A stretch of 32,709 bases of DNA from an uncultured Pseudobutyrivibrio sp. (GCA_946548305.1 CAMNPQ010000006.1:1-32709), one strand, 5' to 3'. Positions 1-8,103 are shown, counted from the first letter of the stretch. Numbers and translations are program-made. The notes: generated by a model not told the origin, from the letters alone.

Positions 1-12
1 AATATTAGCGAA

Positions 13-999
13 TTACCATGTATAATCTCCATCATCGTTAGTATCAACCTCTGCAGACTTATCAGTTGTTCCAATTGAAGATGCTGCTTTAAGCTCTATA
101 GCTACCATTCTGTATGCTGCTGTTGCTGTAATAAGTGTTGTATTAGCATCATCAATTCCAGTTGTTGCATTGTAGCTTGGAGAGAATCTTGTAACAGTAT
201 TTCCATTATATTTTACTGTTGATCCTTTTGTAATCAGCTTTGTTAAATAAGCATTTGTAACTTTAGCATTTGCTACATCTGAATACTTTGCATCAATAAT
301 TGTATATGTCTTTCCATCAATTGAGATTGTATCACCAGCTGGAATACTCCAAGGACCATCAGCTGTACCCTCACCAGATGCTTTATAGCTTGCTGTTAAG
401 TGAAGAGCATTTGCAACTTCCTGATTATTAGCTGCACCGATTGTGTACTGTGTTCCACCAATTGTATATTTTTCACCAGCTTCAAGAGATTCCATGATGA
501 ATGTAGCTCTGGTAGTATTCTGTACCAATGTGCCGTCAAGACCTGCATCATGAGCATCGATATACATTGTCTTAAGTCCTACATCACCTTTAAGAAGGAA
601 TGTCTCGTTGAACTTTGTTGTAGAAGCAATTCTATCTATTTCCTGTGTGAGCTGTGAGATTTCGTTTTGGATATCATCACGATCTGATTCTGAGTTTGTT
701 CCGTTAGCTGCCTGAACTGCGAGTTCGTTCATTCTCTGAAGCATATCGTGTACTTCTGTGAGAGCACCTTCAGCTGTCTGTACTGAAGAAACACCGTCAG
801 ATGCGTTTGTAGAAGCCTGGCTAAGACCACGAATCTGTTTTCTCATCTTCTCAGAAATTGAAAGTCCAGCTGCATCATCTGCTGCTCTGTTGATTTTAAA
901 TCCAGAAGAAAGCTTTTCTGTACTCTTTCCCTGAGAACCACTTGTAATGTTCAATGTTCTTGAAGCATTAGCTGCCTGCATATTGTGTTGTACTACCAT
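13..999 (-). CDS. Flagellin with intact N-terminal D0/D1 domain; ORF stops (TAA, 13-15) before any recognisable C-terminal flagellin domain
   Basis: MVVQHNMQAANASRTLN...KLSSGFKINRAADDAAGLSISEKMRKQIRGLSQAS...SSVQTAEGALTEVHDMLQRMNELAVQAANGT is classic flagellin N-terminus. ATG at 999-997 has GGAGG at 1012-1008, so the ORF-track start at 1071 is probably too far upstream. Confidence 0.93.
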   Translation of the reverse strand: MVVQHNMQAANASRTLNITSGSQGKSTEKLSSGFKINRAADDAAGLSISEKMRKQIRGLSQASTNASDGVSSVQTAEGALTEVHDMLQRMNELAVQAANGTNSESDRDDIQNEISQLTQEIDRIASTTKFNETFLLKGDVGLKTMYIDAHDAGLDGTLVQNTTRATFIMESLEAGEKYTIGGTQYTIGAANNQEVANALHLTASYKASGEGTADGPWSIPAGDTISIDGKTYTIIDAKYSDVANAKVTNAYLTKLITKGSTVKYNGNTVTRFSPSYNATTGIDDANTTLITATAAYRMVAIELKAASSIGTTDKSAEVDTNDDGDYTW

Positions 1000-1007
1000 A
1001 ATTAATT

Positions 1008-1077
1008 CCTCCATGAGATCTTGCCAATTCCTTTTGGCAGTTAAATCCGTTTTGTTTTGATAGCCCAACATCCGTGT
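1008..1077 (-). promoter_or_regulatory. Flagellin 5' leader with CsrA-type sites: ACACGGATGT, hairpin TGCCAA-AAGGAA-TTGGCA (GGA in loop), and GGAGG Shine-Dalgarno
   Basis: ACACGGATGT at 1077-1068; 6-bp stem with AAGGAA hexaloop at 1039-1022; SD at 1012-1008. Matches the established CsrA preference for GGA in hairpin loops and SD overlap. Confidence 0.55.
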
Positions 1078-1156
1078 CTGGCCTGGTTATTAAATTTAAA
1101 GATTCGAATTCGATGTGTAAGGTGATTTTTTTATTTGTTTTGTCCTTACACCTTAT

Positions 1157-1183
1157 TTATCGTGAGGGTTTGGGAAAACTTTA
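1157..1183 (-). promoter_or_regulatory. Sigma-28 (FliA/SigD)-type promoter for flagellin
   Basis: Minus strand TAAA-N15-CACGATAA (consensus TAAA-N15-GCCGATAA), about 150 nt upstream of the flagellin ATG. Confidence 0.7.
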
Positions 1184-1242
1184 GTCTTTTTTTGAAATTT
1201 TTTATTTTTATTCCACTTTTTTGCATTTTGAGGCAAAACAAA

Positions 1243-1284
1243 AAAGTCCACAAACCCTTGATTTTACTGAGTTTGTAGGACTTT
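1243..1284 (-). terminator. Rho-independent terminator downstream of the FliT/FlgN-like gene
   Basis: AAAGTCCaCAAAC...GTTTGtaGGACTTT hairpin followed by a T-run on the minus strand. Confidence 0.7.
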
Positions 1285-1312
1285 CATTTTTGTTAAAATT
1301 AATAACTATTTT

Positions 1313-1795
1313 TTACTTCTTCTTATCCAAAAATGCAGGGTCAGCAGTGGTGCGTGGACTCATCATGTGCTTGTAATAGCTGCTTACCACATCAGAGGAT
1401 TTTTTGATTTCACGAGCCTCTTTTTTTACATTGGCAAATCGTGTCTTGGCATACTCTTTATTTTTATATTCAGAGGCTTCCACATCGGCAGTCAAATCAG
1501 TCACCTTTTTTATCAGCTCCTGCATAAGCCTTATCTCGTCAGCATATGTAGCTCTGTCCTCATCCAAAATGTGTTTCACCCTATTAAATAATTGTTCGAA
1601 GCCATCATCAAGCATTACTATTCTGTCTATCAATTCCGACTTCATATTCATATTCTTCTCCAAATCATCTGGAGTAGAATTAGGGTCTTTCAATATTGCT
1701 TCCTGCTCTTTATTTCTTATAAGAAGTACTCTAAGAACATCTGCCTTCTTCTCCAGTGACTCCCTGAGCATTACCACATAATCCATATTCTCCAT
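1313..1795 (-). CDS. Flagellar export chaperone-like protein (FliT/FlgN-like), coiled-coil
   Basis: 160 aa, highly charged helical protein located between fliS and flagellin; assignment rests mainly on gene context. Confidence 0.45.
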   Translation of the reverse strand: MENMDYVVMLRESLEKKADVLRVLLIRNKEQEAILKDPNSTPDDLEKNMNMKSELIDRIVMLDDGFEQLFNRVKHILDEDRATYADEIRLMQELIKKVTDLTADVEASEYKNKEYAKTRFANVKKEAREIKKSSDVVSSYYKHMMSPRTTADPAFLDKKK

Positions 1796-1911
1796 AAGCT
1801 CTCCTGCCTGTGCTGTTTACTACTTCATTTTCATTATAAATTTAATTATTTCCCGATTCAAGATACGTTTGACTTTCGGCTAACAGAATAATGAATTGCC
1901 ATATATAATAT

Positions 1912-1944
1912 AAGTGCGAGACAAAGAAACCTCGTCTCGCACTT
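1912..1944 (-). terminator. Terminator-like hairpin downstream of fliS
   Basis: Perfect 11-bp stem AAGTGCGAGAC/GTCTCGCACTT; flanks AT-rich, T-run weak. Confidence 0.6.
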
Positions 1945-1980
1945 TAATAATCATTTTAAGCCAGCAATCTGCTCGCATCC

Positions 1981-2394
1981 CTATCCAGCGATACTAGTGT
2001 GCTGGCTACTTAAGTTTTTTCCGTTTGCCGTTAGTTTCATGACATCCTTCCATGCGTCACGCATAGTCCTAAGATGTTTTAGAACCTCCTGTAATGTCTC
2101 TGGATTTTTGTCAATCATAGCGTGTCTCAAGCAGCTCCTTAGATAAGTATACACTGCATGAAAATCCTTTGCTACCTCATACTTTTCATCAAGAGTAAGC
2201 TCAAATTCCTCGATGATTCTGTCAGTTTTTCTGATGTTAATATGAGCCTTCTCGATGTCCTTATTTTCACAAGCTACAATAGCTATATTGCAAAACTTGA
2301 TTGCTCCTTCATATAACATTAATGTCAATTCAGCTGGACTAGCCGTCAATATTCTGTTTTTTGCGTAAGCATCATAACCATTCATTGGTGTCAT
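1981..2394 (-). CDS. fliS: Flagellar export chaperone FliS
   Basis: MTPMNGYDAYAKNRILTASPAELTLMLYEGAIKFCNIA is a FliS signature; start at 2394 has an upstream GGGAGGCGG RBS. Confidence 0.93.
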   Translation of the reverse strand: MTPMNGYDAYAKNRILTASPAELTLMLYEGAIKFCNIAIVACENKDIEKAHINIRKTDRIIEEFELTLDEKYEVAKDFHAVYTYLRSCLRHAMIDKNPETLQEVLKHLRTMRDAWKDVMKLTANGKNLSSQHTSIAG

Positions 2395-2486
2395 ATTACC
2401 GCCTCCCAAATTCCTTTTTTTGTGTCCAATACTTACTCTCCCGAAAATCCCTTCGCGCATAGGATTCTCTATTTTTTATATCGGCA

Positions 2487-4700
2487 TCAACCACCTAATA
2501 ATGAAGAGATGGAAGATGAATTTCCCTGCAATGTTGCCAAAGCTTTTTCCATTGCTGAGAACTTCTTATAATATGCGTCCTCCATATCGGTTACTCTGTC
2601 TGTCCAGGTTTTTATAAGGTTGCTGTAGTCAGAGTACTCAGAAGCCATTTCCTTGTCGTTGTATACCGTATATACGGATTTGACAGCTGTTGACTTCATC
2701 TTTGTGTCTAATGATGAATACAATCCACTCATCATCTGTTTTACGAAATCAACTACACCATCCGGATCTTCTGCAAGTGCCGCTCTAAGTTTGTCTGTTT
2801 TTCCCGATGTATAGCTGTCCTCTGAATCACCATCAATGTGATATGCGTAGCCTTCATTTTTCTCTGCATTAAGTGTACCTAATGTATGAACACCAAATGA
2901 TGACCATGCATAAGTGTTTCCATTTACTTCATAGGTTTTCATCATTGACATTGTCATAGCCGAAATAATGCCAGAAAGCTGTGTATCTCGTCTTAACAAT
3001 GAATCCTTGATTTTCTGCTCCCACTTTTCAATCTCGGACTCTGACATCTCAGCCTTTTCATCCTCAGTAAGAGGCTCATAATCTTTGGCAGAATCTGCAT
3101 TGTACAAGCTCTGCATCTCATTCATCAGATTATTATAGCTGGATAGGAAATCCTTTATCTTGTCATAAAGTGCATCCGTATCATTGGAAACATTTACTGT
3201 AATTGCATCTGTTGTAACAGCAAGTGCCTCTATAGTGAGACCGTTTACCGTCACTGAATTTGTATTGTTGGTATATGTAACACCGTTTAGTATAATTTCA
3301 GCATCAACTCCATCTACTTTTTTCGCTGTGTTTTCTGTAGATAAGTCTATGGTGTTGTTACTAATATTTGCAGCCAAATCAACTCTGTAAAATACAGTAT
3401 TAGCCAGCTCTAAATTGTCACTTTGAGACCAGAACTTTGTGTAATTATAATTGCCAGAGGCACTCTCGGAATCCTTGGCTCCAAAGTTGTCCTGTATATA
3501 TGTGCCCCATTTTGCATTAGTCTCATTGCCCCATGCCGCATCCACTTTTGCCTTTGCTTCTGCTACTTTTGCCGCTTTTGCTGCTTTTTCTTCATCAGTG
3601 TCCTCTGACATAGCATTTGCCTTGGCAAGCTCTACATTTGCATCTCTTATTGCATTTACCGCAGTTGTTATTTCATTTTTGGTAGCCTCTGCTGCAGTCT
3701 CAGTATACTTGGCTTCATTTGTGTATATATTTTCCCCAAGCTCAGCTATTTCGCCCTCTGTATAGGTGGTTATATCAATACCCTTTTCGGTAAGATAATC
3801 ATCTAAATATTTAAAGGATGGCTCTATAGCATATTCGTTTTCCAGACGTTCTTTTTCTTCTTGCGCTGCTGCCTTTTCTTCTTCAGTGGCACTATCACTA
3901 CCTATAATCTCTTCTGCCGCACTTATTTTTTCCTTATAGTCCTTCATCGAACTTAACATACTTGAAAAGCCGCTGGCAGTGCCGACAAATGTTCCTAATT
4001 GTTTCTTAACAAGTTCAGAACCAGAAGCCGTGGACTCTATGGAACTGATTTCTGAATCAGACAAAAGCCCCATTTTTACCAAGCTATCAAGTCCTAATGT
4101 GTTATTGGCAGAAATCGAAAAATCTCCTGCCTTACCAGATGTGTTAGAACTGATAAAAAATCTGTGATTAGCTTCATCATAATTTGCCTGTAAGCCAGCA
4201 TCTTTAAGCTTGCCTACAAACTGATTGATAGTCATGGTACTATCTATTTCTATATCAGTGACTTTTGTACCTGTCCTTACAGAAATTTTTCCATTTCCTG
4301 TAGCAGTTCCAGTCTTAATTCCAAGAGCAGATAGAGTAGACTCTCCTTTTATATCTGAGCCCAACTCACCACCTGTAACATAGGCTGTACGAGCAAGAGT
4401 CTTTACCTCCAGAGTCTGGGTTCCATTGATGGCTGAGCCACTAGCTGTGGCTGTAGCCTTTGTAGAATCCGACACGCTCGCCTTCTTTACAGAATAGTTT
4501 GAAGAATAGCGCATCTGTCCAACAGATGTATACAGTGAATACACCTTACTATTCAAGCTTTTCCAAGCATCCTGCTTCCAAGATAGCTTAGTCTGAGCTT
4601 TTACATATTTATCTTTTTTATAGCTGTAGGAAGACACTAAAGCACCAACAATCGCCTCGGTATCTAATCCTGAAGCCAAGCCTGATAATCTAATAGGCAT
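2487..4700 (-). CDS. fliD: Flagellar cap protein FliD (HAP2), 737 aa
   Basis: MPIRLSGLASGLDTEAIVGALVSSYSYKKDKYVKAQTKLSWKQDAWKSLNSK is FliD N-terminal; position between flaG and fliS. Confidence 0.94.
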   Translation of the reverse strand: MPIRLSGLASGLDTEAIVGALVSSYSYKKDKYVKAQTKLSWKQDAWKSLNSKVYSLYTSVGQMRYSSNYSVKKASVSDSTKATATASGSAINGTQTLEVKTLARTAYVTGGELGSDIKGESTLSALGIKTGTATGNGKISVRTGTKVTDIEIDSTMTINQFVGKLKDAGLQANYDEANHRFFISSNTSGKAGDFSISANNTLGLDSLVKMGLLSDSEISSIESTASGSELVKKQLGTFVGTASGFSSMLSSMKDYKEKISAAEEIIGSDSATEEEKAAAQEEKERLENEYAIEPSFKYLDDYLTEKGIDITTYTEGEIAELGENIYTNEAKYTETAAEATKNEITTAVNAIRDANVELAKANAMSEDTDEEKAAKAAKVAEAKAKVDAAWGNETNAKWGTYIQDNFGAKDSESASGNYNYTKFWSQSDNLELANTVFYRVDLAANISNNTIDLSTENTAKKVDGVDAEIILNGVTYTNNTNSVTVNGLTIEALAVTTDAITVNVSNDTDALYDKIKDFLSSYNNLMNEMQSLYNADSAKDYEPLTEDEKAEMSESEIEKWEQKIKDSLLRRDTQLSGIISAMTMSMMKTYEVNGNTYAWSSFGVHTLGTLNAEKNEGYAYHIDGDSEDSYTSGKTDKLRAALAEDPDGVVDFVKQMMSGLYSSLDTKMKSTAVKSVYTVYNDKEMASEYSDYSNLIKTWTDRVTDMEDAYYKKFSAMEKALATLQGNSSSISSLLGG

Positions 4701-4713
4701 AAGCTACCTCCAT

Positions 4714-5139
4714 CTATCTCTTTTCATCAACCATAATTCCTGCCAATTCCCAAGCCTTTGCAATCAAATCCAAAGTCTTGTCAGCAGGAAATTCCTTGAT
4801 AACTTCCTTTGTTTCCTTGTCCACCATTTTAATGGTCACACGGTTTGTACCCTCATGGATACCGAATACAGCCTCGGCATTTCCGTTTGCCGAATTAATT
4901 TTTTCCACAGCCTCCTTCAAAGAAGATGTAGCCTGTGATGCTGGATTTTTCTCTTCGCCTTTTTCATCAGGGTTCACAGAAAGATTTTTATTATCAGATT
5001 CAGCCGCTTTATTATCTTTCACAGCAGCTGTGAAATCAACTATTGCACTTTCTCCTTGCACTGCTGGTGCTGGCGCTGTCTTTACTGAACTTCCTTGTCC
5101 CTGGTAGCCTAACTGACTACTTACTTCGCCTATTTTCAT
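4714..5139 (-). CDS. flaG: FlaG family flagellar protein
   Basis: C-terminal EGTNRVTIKMVDKETKEVIKEFPADKTLDLIAKAWELAGIMVDEKR is the FlaG motif; start at 5139 preceded by GGAGGAAAGAA. The 5196 start in the track would be TTG. Confidence 0.88.
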   Translation of the reverse strand: MKIGEVSSQLGYQGQGSSVKTAPAPAVQGESAIVDFTAAVKDNKAAESDNKNLSVNPDEKGEEKNPASQATSSLKEAVEKINSANGNAEAVFGIHEGTNRVTIKMVDKETKEVIKEFPADKTLDLIAKAWELAGIMVDEKR

Positions 5140-5178
5140 TTCTTTCCTCCTTACGCCCTTGGGATTAAAGTCCCATTC

Positions 5179-5211
5179 TCCAATCCTTTTGGACAATATA
5201 CATCCTTGTAC
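5179..5211 (-). promoter_or_regulatory. CsrA-type binding region in the flaG leader: exact GUACAAGGAUGU plus hairpin TCCAA-AAGGA-TTGGA
   Basis: Minus strand GTACAAGGATGT at 5211-5200 matches all 12 positions of RUACARGGAUGU; adjacent 5-bp hairpin at 5193-5179 presents GGA in its loop. Confidence 0.65.
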
Positions 5212-5240
5212 TATGGGAAATTTTTAGTTTTCTAATCCTT

Positions 5241-5268
5241 GTATCGGCACCCACCCCCGAATACTTTA
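5241..5268 (-). promoter_or_regulatory. Sigma-28-type promoter for flaG-fliD-fliS
   Basis: Minus strand TAAA-N16-GCCGATAC. Confidence 0.75.
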
Positions 5269-5298
5269 TAGCAAATTCAAATTTTTTCTAAATATTAC

Positions 5299-5395
5299 GA
5301 AAGCCCTTGGTTACGGCTACAAGCATAATATTTCCCCGCTCGACAACACGTCTCGCTAAGGAAATATTATAGCTTGATGCCTACCAAGGGCTTTC
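5299..5395 (+). repeat. Long-hairpin element, family copy 1 (sense +)
   Basis: GAAAGCCCTTGGT/ACCAAGGGCTTTC outer stem, ATAATATTTCC/GGAAATATTAT middle stem, internal GTTACGGCTACAAGC and AGCTTGATGCCTAC. Confidence 0.85.
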
Positions 5396-5431
5396 TTAGT
5401 CTATGGCTATTATTCAAAAATGCGGCTTCGT

Positions 5432-5480
5432 AACCTGGGCAAGCTTGCATGGGACCTTCTTGCTTGAGCTTGCCTAGGTT
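5432..5480. repeat. Inverted repeat (hairpin) between the two family elements
   Basis: AACCTGGGCAAGCT (5432-5445) / AGCTTGCCTAGGTT (5467-5480), 14 bp with one G-T. Confidence 0.75.
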
Positions 5481-5521
5481 GTGCGGACGTCTCTTAATAC
5501 ACTACTGATAGCAAAAAACAA

Positions 5522-5618
5522 AAAACTCCTAGTAGGTGACAAGCTCTGATAATTCTCAAGCGAAGCATTCGCGCTGAGCGGAGAATTCATCAGGCTTGTA
5601 GCCGTAACTAGGAGTTTT
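5522..5618 (-). repeat. Long-hairpin element, family copy 2 (sense -); may also terminate the csrA operon
   Basis: Minus strand AAAACTCCTAGTTACGGCTACAAGCCTGATGAATTCTC...GAGAATTATCAGAGCTTGTCACCTACTAGGAGTTTT followed by TTGTTTTTTG. Shares the exact 15-mer GTTACGGCTACAAGC with copy 1. Confidence 0.85.
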
Positions 5619-5632
5619 GTAGGATTTCCACG

Positions 5633-5854
5633 TTATAAAAGGTTTTTGAGTGCTTCGAGGTCGTCCATGCTGATTGCCTTGGCAGCCTCGTTTTCTTTTT
5701 GAATTTCTAGGTATACTTCTTTTCTATAGATAGACACCTCTTTTGGTGCCGAAATTCCTATTTTTACCTGATCACCGCGAACCTCAAGGACTGTAATCTC
5801 GATGTTGTTGTTGATCATAATCGCGTCGCCTGTTTTTCGTGTTAATGCCAACAT
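5633..5854 (-). CDS. csrA: Carbon storage regulator CsrA
   Basis: MLALTRKTGDAIMINNNIEITVLEVRGDQVKIGISAPKEVSIYRKEVYLEIQKEN is canonical CsrA. Confidence 0.98.
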   Translation of the reverse strand: MLALTRKTGDAIMINNNIEITVLEVRGDQVKIGISAPKEVSIYRKEVYLEIQKENEAAKAISMDDLEALKNLL

Positions 5855-5856
5855 CG

Positions 5857-6309
5857 CTACTCACCATCCTTTCCATGTAATGCATCATGAATCAGGAATC
5901 TGACTGGCTCATTGCCATCAATGATAATCTGATCACCCACATTTGTCTCTGTGTTAATGATGATAGGTGCCTTTAAATTGATAGATGCATCCTTTGGATT
6001 TTTGGGTACTCGAACAGTTACAAGGACATATGTGTTATCCTCTGTAAGTTCTCCAAGCTGCTCCAATGCGTCTACCTTTAATTCTGGAGCATAATCTGGC
6101 TTTACTACATGTGGAAGCATAACTGGCATTGCAAAGTCAGTTTCGTCTAAAGACTGCAGCCACATAATGTTGCCTTTGTCCTTCTTCTCTTCGTCGAAAA
6201 TGAGGGTGTATCTTTTCATGTCTGGAAAACCGATTAGACCATGAAGTAGATTAATTACTTTTTCATCGGAAATTTCAATTTCGCCGAACAATCTGGTTTT
6301 TACCTGCAT
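5857..6309 (-). CDS. fliW: Flagellar assembly factor FliW (CsrA antagonist)
   Basis: MQVKTRLFGEIEISDEKVINLLHGLIGFPDMKRYTLI... and LKAPIIINTETNVGDQIIIDG; adjacent to csrA. Confidence 0.97.
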   Translation of the reverse strand: MQVKTRLFGEIEISDEKVINLLHGLIGFPDMKRYTLIFDEEKKDKGNIMWLQSLDETDFAMPVMLPHVVKPDYAPELKVDALEQLGELTEDNTYVLVTVRVPKNPKDASINLKAPIIINTETNVGDQIIIDGNEPVRFLIHDALHGKDGE

Positions 6310-6329
6310 TATCCCTTCTCCTTTGTTAG

Positions 6330-7988
6330 TTAAATGTAGTTTAATAATGTGGAATCGCCAAGCTTTCCAGCAGCTGTAAGCGATGCCTGATATGCGGTGT
6401 AAGCTGCTGTGTAATCAATGATAATCTGGGATAAATCTACGTCATCATTATTTGATTGTAATTCCTGCACAGTTTCCCTCTGGTCACCAACTCTTGTTTT
6501 GGTCAGTGTAAGAGAATCCTCCTTACAACCCAAATCAGTTATTGCTAAACTTATTTTAGCATAATACTGATCAATTTTGCCTAGTTCTGTGTTAAAAAGT
6601 TTCTGCATATCGTCAAAAAAGTAATCAAATTCCTTCTGACATGCTGCTTCCCACTCTTTTAGCCACTTCTGGTCTTCATCAGATGCATACTGTGTCTCAT
6701 CTAGCATGTTCTTTACTGTGTCTAATTTGTCGTAGGCATCAATCGTTCTTTGGATGGAATTAATCATTTCACCTAAATCACGCTGCAAAGAGCTGTCAAA
6801 CACATCAGACGCCTCTGTATTGATGGCTATTGTCTGGTTTGCTGCAATTGTATATTCGATATCAAAGTGTATGGTGTTTCCATTTTCATCAAACTTTGTA
6901 TATGTATTATTTTTTGTAAGTGCAGCACCAGTCTCGTCTATCAGCTTTGTGCAATTATAATAGTATTCTGGTCTCAGCTGACCGTTGTCAAAACTGGTTT
7001 TATCGTACTGAGCATCTATTGTAGCTTCCTGGGATTTAAGTGATGCTGCCACAGTATTTCCAAAAATCAGTTCACCAGTTTCTCTGATAAATACTATTTC
7101 ATTGTCACCTACCACCTTTTTGCCGTCAGCATCTGCTGCAGCCCAGTCCTTTTCACTTTCATATACGCTAAGAGAATATGGACAGTCAGCAGGCTCTACT
7201 GTAGGAGCTGCTGTATCATCAAAGACGTGAGTTGTCTCGTCTTCAGTGAATGTAAATTTAAATCCTGTTACTGCAGGGTCTTCTGGATTTGCATAGGTTG
7301 CACTGATGCTATTTATGGAATCAACATCTTCATATGCCAGGCGAAGCCTGTAGTAGTTGCTTCTGTCTATGTCAGAAATTGCAGTATATCCTGAATCAGG
7401 GTCGTCAGGATCTTGGGATGGTGCAAGCACCTCTTCTTCTGTGGTAGGTATTACCACATTACCTGAATAATATCTTTTCTCTTCCATGTACTTTTCAATT
7501 GAAAGAGATTGGTTTATACGATATTTTGTCTTTTCTTCGTCCTCTGTAAAGGTGAGATTGCTGTCTGTTCTATAGCCTGTAAACACTGTGCGATTTGCAT
7601 AGTCAGCGTTTCCCTCAGCATACAGCTGCTTCTGAAGTGATTCCAGCTGTGTCAGCATGGTCTTTCTGTCTTCCTGGTTATTTGTGTCTGTTGCACCCTT
7701 TACAGCTATCTCACGGCAGTCCTTTACTATGTCACGCATATTAATAAGGGCTGTTTCTGTAACATCCAGCCATTGATTTGCATCTGGTATATTTTTTGAA
7801 TAGTACTGAGTTACCTGTGATAATGTGGTAGATAATCTGAGTGAACGCACAGCAATAACAGGGTCATCAGATGGCTTGTCAATCTTCTTCTGAGAAGTCA
7901 TCTGTGTGTTTCGCTTATCAACAATCTCTTTTGTTGTGTTGATGTTTGAAGCTGCGTTATTCATTATCATCTTATTTGTAACTCTCAT
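6330..7988 (-). CDS. flgL: Flagellar hook-associated protein 3, FlgL
   Basis: MRVTNKMIMNNAASNINTTKEIVDKRNTQMTSQKKIDKPSDDPVIAVRSLRL; C-terminal VDLSQIIIDYTAAYTAYQASLTAAGKLGDSTLLNYI. Confidence 0.94.
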   Translation of the reverse strand: MRVTNKMIMNNAASNINTTKEIVDKRNTQMTSQKKIDKPSDDPVIAVRSLRLSTTLSQVTQYYSKNIPDANQWLDVTETALINMRDIVKDCREIAVKGATDTNNQEDRKTMLTQLESLQKQLYAEGNADYANRTVFTGYRTDSNLTFTEDEEKTKYRINQSLSIEKYMEEKRYYSGNVVIPTTEEEVLAPSQDPDDPDSGYTAISDIDRSNYYRLRLAYEDVDSINSISATYANPEDPAVTGFKFTFTEDETTHVFDDTAAPTVEPADCPYSLSVYESEKDWAAADADGKKVVGDNEIVFIRETGELIFGNTVAASLKSQEATIDAQYDKTSFDNGQLRPEYYYNCTKLIDETGAALTKNNTYTKFDENGNTIHFDIEYTIAANQTIAINTEASDVFDSSLQRDLGEMINSIQRTIDAYDKLDTVKNMLDETQYASDEDQKWLKEWEAACQKEFDYFFDDMQKLFNTELGKIDQYYAKISLAITDLGCKEDSLTLTKTRVGDQRETVQELQSNNDDVDLSQIIIDYTAAYTAYQASLTAAGKLGDSTLLNYI

Positions 7989-8005
7989 AATACTACCTCT
8001 ACATC

Positions 8006-8088
8006 GTTAGTTACGCTCTCAAGCATCATATTTACTCCGTTCAACTAATGTTTCACTTGAGTAAAATGATAGCTTGATAGCTACTAAC
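8006..8088 (+). repeat. Long-hairpin element, family copy 3 (sense +), flgK-flgL intergenic
   Basis: GTTAGTTACGCTCTCAAGC-ATCATATTTACTC...GAGTAAAATGAT-AGCTTGATAGCTACTAAC; same order of conserved blocks as 5299-5395, different stem sequences that still pair. Confidence 0.75.
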
Positions 8089-8103
8089 TCATTAAAAAAA
8101 ATC

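Noticed and set aside
2478-2485. GCCGATAT between fliD and fliS as a separate fliS promoter
   Set aside because: -10 is perfect but the -35 position reads TCAT; fliS is most simply cotranscribed from the flaG promoter.
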